The position numbers were made by a program, and so were the translations under genes. The notes under the pieces were generated by a model that made no database searches, was not told the DNA's origin, and was given only the letters and a program-made list of their open reading frames with translations. Positions 6,340 to 14,782 of a stretch of 36,869 bases of DNA are shown piece after piece. Origin of the DNA: Culicoidibacter larvae (GTDB lineage Bacteria > Bacillota_I > Bacilli_A > Culicoidibacterales > Culicoidibacteraceae); NCBI RefSeq assembly GCF_005771635.1, contig NZ_VBWP01000015.1:1-36869 (forward strand), written 5' to 3'. Each line of letters starts with the position of its first letter. The first letter of the stretch is position 1.

Positions 6340-7137
6340 ATGAATAAGTTTAAGGAAATGAGTAAACAAACAAAAGTGATTATCGCAGCTGTTCTAGCAG
6401 TTGTCATTATTATTGCCGGCAGTGGAGTAGGTGTTGTAGCCCATACAAAGTATCAAAATGACCTGATTGACCAGCAGTTACAAGGACTCGATGCAGAGTA
6501 TACCGCATTTAATACCAACTTTAAAGATATATATAAAGACTATATGCCAAATCCTTGGCCTAGCGATGCGAACTACTTACAAGCAGTTGCGGATCGTGAT
6601 GATGTAACAGCATATTATGCATTACAGGAATATATGGCTGCAGTTTTAGAAGCAGGTCTTGTTCAAGTTCAAGCTAAAGTGACTGCATTAAGATCTGAAT
6701 TTGAAGGAATTAAACAGAGTGATGGATACAATGATAGTGAGAAACAAGATATTGCGACAAAAAAACAAGCAGCGCTGGACTTATTAAATAAAGAAGATAT
6801 CTTACCGCCACACATCAGTAAAATTACTGAGGCAATCAATACATATAAATCTGCTGTTGATATCGCAAATAAACGGGTTGCAGAAGATAAGAAAAAAGCT
6901 GAGGAAGCTGCCGCAACCACTGAATCAGGTAGCTCCGATTACTATAATGATTATTCTGATAATGGCAGTTATAGTGGTAGTGACTCAAGTAATAGTGGCT
7001 CAGGATCTGGTGGAGGCGGAGGTGGCAGCACGCAAACTTGCTGGATAGAGTATGTTGAAGATACTGTAGAATATACACTTCCTAATGGCGATACTGGAAC
7101 CTCTACGATCTATAGACCAGTCAAAGTTTGTAATTAA
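6340..7137 (+). CDS. Membrane-anchored extracellular coiled-coil protein
   Basis: 265 residues. After a basic start (MNKFKEMSKQTK) a single hydrophobic segment (VIIAAVLAVVIIIAGSGVGVV, residues ~13-33) probably anchors the protein, with the rest outside. Residues ~40-190 are helical and charged. A Ser/Gly/Tyr-rich linker (~191-232, with a run of Gly) precedes a short C-terminal domain with two Cys (TCWIEYVEDT and PVKVCN), which may form a disulfide. AAGGAG is well placed before the ATG. I do not recognise a family. As first intact gene of the transfer operon it may be a surface component for mating contact (inference). Confidence 0.7.
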   Translation: MNKFKEMSKQTKVIIAAVLAVVIIIAGSGVGVVAHTKYQNDLIDQQLQGLDAEYTAFNTNFKDIYKDYMPNPWPSDANYLQAVADRDDVTAYYALQEYMAAVLEAGLVQVQAKVTALRSEFEGIKQSDGYNDSEKQDIATKKQAALDLLNKEDILPPHISKITEAINTYKSAVDIANKRVAEDKKKAEEAAATTESGSSDYYNDYSDNGSYSGSDSSNSGSGSGGGGGGSTQTCWIEYVEDTVEYTLPNGDTGTSTIYRPVKVCN

Positions 7138-7147
7138 ATAATAATAC

Positions 7148-7172
7148 AAAAGCACTATTAAGTGCTTTTTTT
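7148..7172 (+). terminator. Intrinsic terminator inside the transfer operon
   Basis: AAAAGCACT (7148-7156) pairs exactly with AGTGCTTTT (7161-7169) and a T run follows. Confidence 0.75.
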
Positions 7173-7188
7173 GTTGGGAGGAACAGAT

Positions 7189-7224
7189 ATGAACGCAAAT
7201 TGCCGATCACCGGCACACAATTAA
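7189..7224 (+). CDS. Candidate 11-aa leader peptide
   Basis: GGGAGG (7176-7181) with spacing seven precedes ATG 7189 and a short frame MNANCRSPAHN. It lies directly between one terminator (7148-7172) and a second (7241-7273), upstream of the large surface protein gene. The arrangement looks like a translated attenuation leader. It is too short to judge by content. Confidence 0.35.
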   Translation: MNANCRSPAHN

Positions 7225-7240
7225 ATAACAAAACCCAATT

Positions 7241-7273
7241 AAGCAGCTGTTATGAATACAGGTGCTTTTTTTC
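7241..7273 (+). terminator. Terminator or attenuator before the surface protein gene
   Basis: AAGCAGCTGT (7241-7250) pairs with ACAGGTGCTT (7258-7267) with one mismatch, followed by seven Ts. It lies 30 bases before the ATG at 7303 and just after the small frame at 7189-7224. Confidence 0.6.
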
Positions 7274-7302
7274 TATGACAATACAAAAAAAGGAGGATGG
7301 AC

Positions 7303-9756
7303 ATGAAACAGTTCATCAAATTTATTTTTACATTCTTATTTGTGATGCTTATCGCATCAAGTACAATGCAGCCAGTATTCGCATCAAGTGAAAATAACCA
7401 AACGATTGAAAATACAACTGAAAACATCAATACTGAGGATAGTACAAATAATGAAGTGATTACTTCCAAAGTAGAAGATACTACCACTACTAATAGTACA
7501 ATCTCAAATAATCAATTATATAGTCGGCATGTTACTTATCAAATGGGAGACTATGATATTTTAGTGCCCTATAATGGCGTCATGACACACCCAAAAGATA
7601 TCGAAGGATTTGTTTACAATGATGGCGAGTATCCACAATATCCAAAAGGATGGCTCAATGCCGTTACTGAAAAATTAAACGAACAATTACTAAGTAATCA
7701 AAATAAAGCCTTACTACGTTCATCAGTTAGAATGTATGAGCAACTAGGTTATATAGATGGAAATGGATATCGTACATTTATTAATCGGTTAGAATCAGAT
7801 TCAAAAGTGGCTTTTTGTGCACAGCGGACAAATGATCCAGTTTCATACTCTGATAATTTTTCTGACCCAAGTCACTTTAATAATATTAAAATGACTCAAG
7901 CGCTTTATGTAGCATGGGCAGATGCGTACGGAATTATGGGTAATAATGATACTAATTATAAATATGTTGTTGCACAATCAAGTTCATGGTACGGCGAAGG
8001 AACAGCTGATTATTGGTCAAGTGTTTATGCGCATGGGTATGGAGATGTGTCTGGTAAATATCGACAAGTAAATGATAAGGTAAATGCTTTATACAACGGT
8101 AGCAGCAGTCTAAATTTTACAGAAACGAATTTATCTTCTCATTTCGATCCAATAACAAATACTATCACTACAACAAGTTTTAAAATTAAGGATGACTCTG
8201 CAAGTACAGATGTTGTAACTAATATTAAAAGTGGTTATTACATCACGAAGGTATCTGATAATACACCAGTAACAAAACTTACAAAAGGGAATGAATATGT
8301 TATTCGTACTGCTAATTTAATTGCTGATGAGTCAATCTCACTTAAAGGTACAGTAACTATGCCAAACCCACAAGCTGATATTGTTTATCCACCAATGGGG
8401 TTTGAAGATTTGCAAGCATTATTTTACTACACAGGTAACGATCCAAAATCAGCTTCAGCAACACTAACAGCTGACATCGCACCGGCATACATTCAAATTG
8501 GTGGATTTAAAGCCAATGAAGATTTTGAAGTGTTACCGGATACAGAATATGGGCTATATGATAATCAAGCTCGTGAATTAACTCGAGTGATGACGGATGA
8601 AACCGGAAAATTTTTAACAGCTCCAGTAAGTGTTCTGCTGTTTGATGGCGCAACCTATATTCGTGAAGTGAATACTGCGGATCCAACGCAATATGCACTT
8701 GATTATGAGAAGTATTATTTACCGGACTTAACTGATCCAAACACGACAATTGATTTAGTTGATGGTGTCTATTATATTAATGATAATCAAATGCTGATCA
8801 ATGAGTATGTACGTGCAGGAGAAATGTCGATCTATAAAGACGACTTTGAAACTGGGGCACCACTTGCAGATGCAGAGTTCAAAGTAACTCGTCTAACTGG
8901 TGAAGCCTGTGTTGAAGAAACTGATTCAAGTGATAATAATACTGAGTCAAATACAACTGATACAAACTCAACTGAAAATACAACAGGTGTTATTGACTGC
9001 CAAGTTTCATTTACAGTCAAAACAGGAGCTGATGGATATTACAACTTTACTGAGGAACAATTAGATCAATTATTATATGGTGATTATGTCGCCGAAGAAA
9101 TTGTTGCTCCAAATGGATACATCCCGAGTATAGAGAAAGCCTATTTCACCGTTGATAGTGAAAGTAAAGTTATCCGCTTGGTCTTCCATAATCAAAAAAT
9201 CAAAGCACTTGTTGAAACCGGCCAGCCATTTGATATGATGATCATCATTGGTGTTGGAATTGGTGGAGCAGGGATGTTGTTATTTGCTTTCCGTAAAAAG
9301 AAACTCTCTAAAAAGCTGACTAATACTGCCGCTGCTATCGCATTAACATTAGCTTTAGCTGGTGGAACCGTACTTGCTAATCAAGTAGGCGTATTTGCCG
9401 CAACTGAAGATGATATCGAATATATTGAACCATTGTTACCTGATGCAACCGCTCCGACCGACCCAATTGAAGGTATCACAAAGGTGCCTGAGGTTGATAC
9501 TATTGTTATTACACCGGATACACCAGTCTCTGAAGTAGGCACAATTGATTCAAATACCAGTAGTGCAACAACTGCCGGAGCTGGTCAATCAGATGTATCG
9601 GGAACAGAGGCAACTAGCGGATCACTTCCATTTGCCGGTGAGCATATTGTTGAATATGCATTAATCGGTGCAGGCATGCTTGCATTTGTAGGATTACTTA
9701 TTGTTTTTAATGTCGTACACAAAAAATCGAAGAAAAAAGAAGAATCACAACAATAG
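7303..9756 (+). CDS. Large surface protein with thioester-like and SpaA domains and two sorting signals
   Basis: 817 aa. A signal peptide (residues 1-28, ending PVFA) leads into a Thr/Asn-rich stretch. Residues ~165-260 resemble a thioester (TED/TQXA) adhesin domain: Cys172 in VAFCAQR and Gln225 in VVAQSSSWYGEG could form the Cys-Gln bond. Residues ~505-632 are a SpaA-type prealbumin-like domain. Then LVETG (636-640), a membrane helix and RKKK form a sorting-signal-like end, but the frame continues. A second signal-like segment (~673-700, ending VGVFA), an acidic/Thr-rich stretch, and LPFAG (775-779) with a helix and KKSKKKEE tail follow. This looks like a fusion of two sortase substrates. 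ATG 7303 is six bases after AGGAGG; the ATG at 7297 is too close. A mating-contact adhesin role is inferred. Confidence 0.75.
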   Translation: MKQFIKFIFTFLFVMLIASSTMQPVFASSENNQTIENTTENINTEDSTNNEVITSKVEDTTTTNSTISNNQLYSRHVTYQMGDYDILVPYNGVMTHPKDIEGFVYNDGEYPQYPKGWLNAVTEKLNEQLLSNQNKALLRSSVRMYEQLGYIDGNGYRTFINRLESDSKVAFCAQRTNDPVSYSDNFSDPSHFNNIKMTQALYVAWADAYGIMGNNDTNYKYVVAQSSSWYGEGTADYWSSVYAHGYGDVSGKYRQVNDKVNALYNGSSSLNFTETNLSSHFDPITNTITTTSFKIKDDSASTDVVTNIKSGYYITKVSDNTPVTKLTKGNEYVIRTANLIADESISLKGTVTMPNPQADIVYPPMGFEDLQALFYYTGNDPKSASATLTADIAPAYIQIGGFKANEDFEVLPDTEYGLYDNQARELTRVMTDETGKFLTAPVSVLLFDGATYIREVNTADPTQYALDYEKYYLPDLTDPNTTIDLVDGVYYINDNQMLINEYVRAGEMSIYKDDFETGAPLADAEFKVTRLTGEACVEETDSSDNNTESNTTDTNSTENTTGVIDCQVSFTVKTGADGYYNFTEEQLDQLLYGDYVAEEIVAPNGYIPSIEKAYFTVDSESKVIRLVFHNQKIKALVETGQPFDMMIIIGVGIGGAGMLLFAFRKKKLSKKLTNTAAAIALTLALAGGTVLANQVGVFAATEDDIEYIEPLLPDATAPTDPIEGITKVPEVDTIVITPDTPVSEVGTIDSNTSSATTAGAGQSDVSGTEATSGSLPFAGEHIVEYALIGAGMLAFVGLLIVFNVVHKKSKKKEESQQ

Positions 9757-9770
9757 GTTGTGGTTCTTTT
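9742..9770 (+). terminator. Small intrinsic terminator spanning a stop codon
   Basis: GAATCACAAC (9742-9751) pairs with GTTGTGGTTC (9757-9766, one G-U), followed by TTTT. The stop codon of the surface protein lies in the loop, and the next ribosome site (AGGAGG) starts a few bases later. Confidence 0.55.
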
Positions 9771-9788
9771 ATTTAGGAGGAAATCAAC

Positions 9789-10862
9789 ATGGAAAATAGT
9801 CAAAGTTTTGAAATTAATGAAAACAATGAACTGGAAATGAACGAACGGCTTGAATTTGATATGATGCATGACAGTTTACAAAGCATGATGGCAAAGTATA
9901 AGGCAATGGTTGCTGAAAGCCATGCTTTAAATGAGCGGCAGATTACCTTGATGGAATCACTCAGTACATCAGGCAGCACACGGATTGATGCTGAATTACT
10001 AAGTATTGTTACCGCTGCCCTTGAACATGCTGAACGTTCAAAAGACCAGGCACTGGTCTTTTTTAACCGCTACAATGAACTTGCGGAAAAGTATCTGCAG
10101 TTCAATGAAGAAAAGCGCATGAGTGCAGCACAACAAGCCGAACAGAAAACTCAAGCTGATCGTTCACTATCAACTGCAGACCAGGAACTTGCCAAGACAA
10201 TTGAAGCACGGCGTGCGCAGTATCAAGGAATTGAACCAGCAGCTGTTCCGGCAGTTGCCGTCGCAAGCATGGTTGCCTTTGATTATGGCACGTTGATGAC
10301 AATTAAATATGGTGAAGCGTACTTTTCGGGAATTTGGGCAAAAATCGTCAATGATAAAGTCCAATTAGATTTTCCAAAATACGCTGCACCGAATGGAGAG
10401 AAGTATCCGGTCTTTTGTTTTGATAAACAGCTAAATCAAAGTATTGGAGATGCACTCTTGCCACATCTGACTGCGATGAAAAAAGGAGACAAGCAGAAAA
10501 ACCTTGCGCTTGATATTCCTTTTACCCCAGCGCTTACATTAGTGAAGTCCCACAAAACTGAAAAAGGAGCTTTCACGAATTTTTCATATGGCGGTGTATA
10601 CATTAATAATACATTTGCTGGAACCAATCAAGAACAAGAACAGTATATGAGCATTCCAAAAGCATACCGGAAGGACAAGGAAGCAGAATATGTGGTCACA
10701 TTTGCGAAAGAGGCACTGGAACCGGTAGTTAAAACCTTACATGTCATGGTTGATCAGTATGATGATAAAATCATTCAGAAAACTGATTTAATGACTGGTG
10801 AGATTTCAACTTTTGAACGGCCGCAGCACAAACAACAACACCAAGCAGCTGAGATGGAGTAA
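9789..10862 (+). CDS. Unknown protein, coiled-coil N-terminus, shared C-terminal domain
   Basis: 357 aa, no signal or membrane segment. Residues ~1-150 are helical and charged (LQSMMAKYKAMVAES, AEQKTQADRSLS). Residues ~172-330 form a domain that clearly recurs in the next gene. Shared elements are IKYGEAYFSGIWA / LKYGDLYLSNILA, LDFPK / LEFPK, VFCFD / LYCMD, DIPF / PVPF and FSYGGVYI / FTYGGVHF. The first part of that domain loosely resembles SpoVG (strand, FPK-like loop, then a helix ending in a leucine pair), but I would not assign it. It has AGGAGG before the ATG and is likely cytoplasmic or associated with the transfer machinery. Confidence 0.65.
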   Translation: MENSQSFEINENNELEMNERLEFDMMHDSLQSMMAKYKAMVAESHALNERQITLMESLSTSGSTRIDAELLSIVTAALEHAERSKDQALVFFNRYNELAEKYLQFNEEKRMSAAQQAEQKTQADRSLSTADQELAKTIEARRAQYQGIEPAAVPAVAVASMVAFDYGTLMTIKYGEAYFSGIWAKIVNDKVQLDFPKYAAPNGEKYPVFCFDKQLNQSIGDALLPHLTAMKKGDKQKNLALDIPFTPALTLVKSHKTEKGAFTNFSYGGVYINNTFAGTNQEQEQYMSIPKAYRKDKEAEYVVTFAKEALEPVVKTLHVMVDQYDDKIIQKTDLMTGEISTFERPQHKQQHQAAEME

Positions 10863-10876
10863 GTCGGCATACTATT

Positions 10877-10907
10877 AAAACAAGCCTATGACTAGGCTTG
10901 TTTTTAT
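10877..10907 (+). terminator. Strong intrinsic terminator inside the operon
   Basis: AAAACAAGCCTA (10877-10888) pairs exactly with TAGGCTTGTTTT (10893-10904) around a four-base loop, with further Ts. The next ribosome site AGGAGGT begins at 10911. Confidence 0.8.
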
Positions 10908-10923
10908 TTTAGGAGGTAGAAAG

Positions 10924-12525
10924 ATGCAAAAAATAATTAATCAATTTAAAGAGTACTGGGAAGATGAATTGATCAGCTCAGTCGATGAAGAGTCAATTTG
11001 GTGGAGTCCTACTTTACAGCTCGGTATTAGTGGTGAATTTGAGGATGGTGTTCGTGGTAATGACCACAACAATTTAATCAATTATATCAAGCGAGCGTTT
11101 CCTCATGAAGATCCATTGCAATTTATCCATAATGAATTAAATTTTTATCGGATTGTTCCGGAGACAAAGCAGATATTAAAGTCAGAACAACAAACAAGTA
11201 TTCATCTAGTAAGTGGTTTTAATATTGTGGATTACCAATCATTTAATACTTCTAGACTCGAAAAACAAGATGAGTTGATAGAAGAGAATAATAATCAACA
11301 ATTATTAAAACCTACAATACATTCAGATGATTTTGGCAATGAGTACCACGCTTATCAATTTACTCTAGATGAGGGAATTTCAATTGAAACCAGGCTTCAA
11401 TTATTTGAAAATAGTTATGCAGAATTAGCGTTTACAATTAACAATGCCTATACTGAGTATGTGAGTATTGATAATTTTTATGATTTTCAGACGGCCGTTG
11501 GTGATACAACGAAAAAAATACTTCAATCAATCATCCGAGAACAATTAGCAGCTAATCCAGAACTCATTTCAAAACGTGATGGCTACTTTGGTCTTGCCAC
11601 AGAACAAATCTTAGACTATGAAGCTCAGCTACTAACAGAGCGTTTTGCCGATGAATTATCCAGCGTTGTTATTGTTAGAAATGAGTATACGTATGAACGT
11701 TATTTTGTTGAATATGATGTACTGGAAACAAGTGGCACTACGAGTGGCAATGTTGATGTTGTTGTAGCGCCAACACAGAATCCGGCAGTAATTGTTAAGG
11801 AATATATGTCGAAATTGGGTATTGATTATCAAATTACTGGTTTATTCAAATATCGCAACAATGACTTATCAGAAGTAGAGGAGACCAATTTATTGAGTGA
11901 TTACAGCAGTGAATTTCTGTCCGATGTCGCTGTTTTTAAAATGACTAAACATGAAGATCATACAAACATAAAACTAAAATATGGTGATCTTTATCTTTCT
12001 AATATACTAGCAACACTTGATAACAATAAACTATCATTAGAATTCCCTAAAGGAGTTGCCGGCCAACCACTGTACTGCATGGATATGAAAACATGCAAAG
12101 CAATCACAAAAGCCTTAACACCGTACGTGCAACAACTGGAAGTCGGTGAAACCAAGTATGATATCAATTTACCGGTCCCGTTTGATCACAAAATGACATT
12201 ATTAGGCTGTGATGAACCAGTTGGCCTACACCAGTCAGTCAAGTTCACATATGGCGGTGTACACTTTAGTCATGCGATGTTGCGTGAAAACAAAGAGTCA
12301 AAACCCGAAATTGTCTTTATGCAACCATCAATTACGATTACTAAAGGCGTTTATAATGCAGTTGGATTGCACGATACAAGAAAAGATGAGATTGCCGAGT
12401 CACTATCAAAACTGACAAAGTCGTTTTCAGATAAGTCGATACAGTCAATTGACTTCAAAACCAATCAGATTGATACACAAAAACGAACATTTACAGATAA
12501 GCTGAAAAATGTTCTGGAGATGTAG
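10924..12525 (+). CDS. Unknown protein, paralogue of the upstream gene in its C-terminal half
   Basis: 533 aa, soluble. Residues ~1-120 (EYWEDELISSVDEESIWWSP...) and ~120-330 show no family I know; the middle is acidic with alternating strands and helices. Residues ~345-500 are the same domain as in the 9789-10862 protein (LKYGDLYLSNILA, LEFPKG, LYCMD, FTYGGVHFSH). Tandem paralogues just before the coupling protein suggest a joint role in substrate delivery or regulation of transfer (inference). The start is ATG 10924, six bases after AGGAGGT; an upstream ATG at 10888 lies inside the terminator hairpin. Confidence 0.65.
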   Translation: MQKIINQFKEYWEDELISSVDEESIWWSPTLQLGISGEFEDGVRGNDHNNLINYIKRAFPHEDPLQFIHNELNFYRIVPETKQILKSEQQTSIHLVSGFNIVDYQSFNTSRLEKQDELIEENNNQQLLKPTIHSDDFGNEYHAYQFTLDEGISIETRLQLFENSYAELAFTINNAYTEYVSIDNFYDFQTAVGDTTKKILQSIIREQLAANPELISKRDGYFGLATEQILDYEAQLLTERFADELSSVVIVRNEYTYERYFVEYDVLETSGTTSGNVDVVVAPTQNPAVIVKEYMSKLGIDYQITGLFKYRNNDLSEVEETNLLSDYSSEFLSDVAVFKMTKHEDHTNIKLKYGDLYLSNILATLDNNKLSLEFPKGVAGQPLYCMDMKTCKAITKALTPYVQQLEVGETKYDINLPVPFDHKMTLLGCDEPVGLHQSVKFTYGGVHFSHAMLRENKESKPEIVFMQPSITITKGVYNAVGLHDTRKDEIAESLSKLTKSFSDKSIQSIDFKTNQIDTQKRTFTDKLKNVLEM

Positions 12526-12527
12526 CC

Positions 12528-14453
12528 ATGAGATTTGTCACATTTATTAAATATGCGCTTTTTGGTGTTCTTATTTCAGTGTTAATTACCATGGTTGTAC
12601 AAGTAGGATTGTATCTATTTGAGCATGGCTTATTTTCTTTTACCGATATAGATATGAATCAAATCGTGTGGTGGAACAACTACTCATGGATAATATTTGG
12701 AGTTATTATGCTCAAACCATTCGTTGAACTCTTTATTTCAGTGAAAGGATACTCAGATCATCACTCACATGGGAGTGCAAGATGGGGTTATAGGATTGAA
12801 CTTTTTCTGACATCTAGGTATGTAGCCAACGTTCAATTGATAAATTCGCTTTTATCAAGCTTTGTTCCAAGAGATCAAAAAAGTGGTGGCGGGCTAGTTC
12901 TTAAAAGTAATATCTTTGGCCAATACGTCGATGCTGATGATAATCATGCAACAGTGATCGCAACGACCGGTGGAGGGAAATCGCAATTGGTCGCAATTCC
13001 CACCGCTAAATCGATTGCCGATAATGGCGAGTCAGTTATTATTGGGGATGTGAAAGGTGAGATTTATGATGAGATGGCCGGATATTTTAAGTCAAAAGGT
13101 TATGCGATCAAAGTTTTAAACTTATACGATCCACGGCGCAGTGATTCATACAATCCTATGGCTCAGATTATTAAGGACTATCAAGCCGGCCGGGTGAGTG
13201 AGGCAACTACCTTACTTAAATCATTTACGCATACGCTGCATGTCAGTACTTCATCTGGAGATGATAAAATATGGGGCAAACTTTCAAAACAATTACATGA
13301 TGCCTTGTTTCTTGCCTTGCTTGAAACTGGTAAATATGAACAAGTAACCGTTGCCGGCACAATGAATTTAAAGAACCGATTATCGGATACTGAAAATGGA
13401 TTAGATGACTTCTTTAGTTCGTTACCGACAAGTTCGGATGCAAGACGTTCGTATAGTGCAGTGAAAGAGGCGGCACAGTCGCCAAAGACACGCTCAAGTA
13501 TCATGATTAATTTTGATGCCAATTTAGATATCTTTAATGACCGGCTGCTTGCTCAAATGACCTCTATCAATACTATTGATATTGAATCAATTGGGAAAGA
13601 AAAGACCGCGGTGTTTGTCATTATTCCTGATGCGGAAACATCACGCCATGAGTTAGTCTCATTTTTCATTCACCAGGTATACTATACACTCGTCAACGTA
13701 GCCGTCGCAAACGGTGGCCGCTTACCGGTCCGTACCAATTTCTTACTTGATGAGTTTGGGAACTTACCAAAAATTCCGGAAATGAAAGGAAAACTTGGCG
13801 TCTCTCGTTCCCGGGGGATGCGTTTCTATTTATTTATTCAATCGTTTTCGCAGTTATATGAGATATATGGTGATCATGTCGCAAAATCAATTCTTGATAT
13901 GACCAACGACACCATCTATATTGGGACCAACGGTCTAGAAACCGCTGAAAACATTTCCAAGCGAATTGGTTCTAAAACCATGAAAGTCCAGTCGAGAAGT
14001 TTTTCGCCTTGGGCAATCCTACAAAGCAATCGTAATGAGTCAAATCATGCAAGAGCGTTACTGAGTGCCGATGAATTAATGAACCGACTCAAACCAAACC
14101 GGATTGTACTATTACGATCTAAAACACCACCACAGTATCTTAAACTACGGCCGTGGTGGAAACAAAAACCGAAAAATATTGAACCAATGGAACTGCCGTA
14201 TGGAACCCATACAAGCTTAGATCCATTTTTTACTGAAGAAAAAGTCATTGTTCAATCAAAATCAACCAACGGCTTAATGCAACAAGTTGAACGCTTACTC
14301 ACTGAAGATGAGTACAGTTACATTAAAGTCTTTGAGTTAGAGGAGATTGAGGCTAAGACTTTATATCATCATATTATGCACTTTGCGACAAAAGGCGCAA
14401 TCAGTGAACAAAGTATAGAGGCAATCATGCCTTTATTTCAATCTATTCTATAA
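12528..14453 (+). CDS. VirD4/TraG-type coupling protein (T4CP)
   Basis: 641 aa. This inner-membrane ATPase brings the relaxase-DNA complex to the secretion channel. Two N-terminal membrane helices (~8-32 and ~50-68) are followed by the Walker A motif TTGGGKSQ (about 146-153), then GDVKGEIYDEMAGYFK, typical of TraG/VirD4 proteins. The Walker B region NFLLDEFGNLPKIP is at ~403-416, followed by SRSRGMRFYLFIQSFSQL, the conserved sensor region. Length and motif order agree with firmicute T4CPs such as TrsK. The ATG is two bases after the previous stop, with GGAG upstream, so coupling is likely. Confidence 0.93.
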   Translation: MRFVTFIKYALFGVLISVLITMVVQVGLYLFEHGLFSFTDIDMNQIVWWNNYSWIIFGVIMLKPFVELFISVKGYSDHHSHGSARWGYRIELFLTSRYVANVQLINSLLSSFVPRDQKSGGGLVLKSNIFGQYVDADDNHATVIATTGGGKSQLVAIPTAKSIADNGESVIIGDVKGEIYDEMAGYFKSKGYAIKVLNLYDPRRSDSYNPMAQIIKDYQAGRVSEATTLLKSFTHTLHVSTSSGDDKIWGKLSKQLHDALFLALLETGKYEQVTVAGTMNLKNRLSDTENGLDDFFSSLPTSSDARRSYSAVKEAAQSPKTRSSIMINFDANLDIFNDRLLAQMTSINTIDIESIGKEKTAVFVIIPDAETSRHELVSFFIHQVYYTLVNVAVANGGRLPVRTNFLLDEFGNLPKIPEMKGKLGVSRSRGMRFYLFIQSFSQLYEIYGDHVAKSILDMTNDTIYIGTNGLETAENISKRIGSKTMKVQSRSFSPWAILQSNRNESNHARALLSADELMNRLKPNRIVLLRSKTPPQYLKLRPWWKQKPKNIEPMELPYGTHTSLDPFFTEEKVIVQSKSTNGLMQQVERLLTEDEYSYIKVFELEEIEAKTLYHHIMHFATKGAISEQSIEAIMPLFQSIL

Positions 14454-14470
14454 TTTGGAGGAAATGAATT

Positions 14471-14773
14471 ATGCAAACAATGATTTATCAAAAACTACAA
14501 GCAGCACAAGCCTTTCTATCAAGGTATGAGCCATCAATGCCTGCTGAGGCAGAGCAAATTACCAATACCATTGATACATGGGTCGCTATTGGCAAATATA
14601 TCTGTGGCGGTCTGTTCGTCTTAGTCATTATGGGTGTTGGACTAGGTATGTGGCTCGCCCCAGATGAGTTTTCTAAACACAAAAAGAAGATACTGGTTAT
14701 TGCCGGTGGGGCATTACTCATCTTTGGAGCCGCTTTTATTGCAGCTACCATTCAACAGACAATCGCAGGATAG
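14471..14773 (+). CDS. VirB2/TrbC-like small membrane protein
   Basis: 100 aa. It has two hydrophobic helices (KYICGGLFVLVIMGVGLGMWLA at ~38-59 and ILVIAGGALLIFGAAFIAATI at ~74-94) joined by a short basic loop (KHKKK). This is the pattern of VirB2/TrbC pilin-like subunits, which also have a helix before the first segment. It sits between the T4CP and the VirB6-like gene, a usual place in Gram-positive systems. GGAGG precedes the ATG. Assignment rests on topology and position. Confidence 0.7.
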   Translation: MQTMIYQKLQAAQAFLSRYEPSMPAEAEQITNTIDTWVAIGKYICGGLFVLVIMGVGLGMWLAPDEFSKHKKKILVIAGGALLIFGAAFIAATIQQTIAG

Positions 14774-14782
14774 GTGATGTAT

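Noticed and set aside
13181-13522. 113-aa minus-strand frame inside the coupling protein gene
   Set aside because: A shadow of the VirD4-type coding frame, with no ribosome site.
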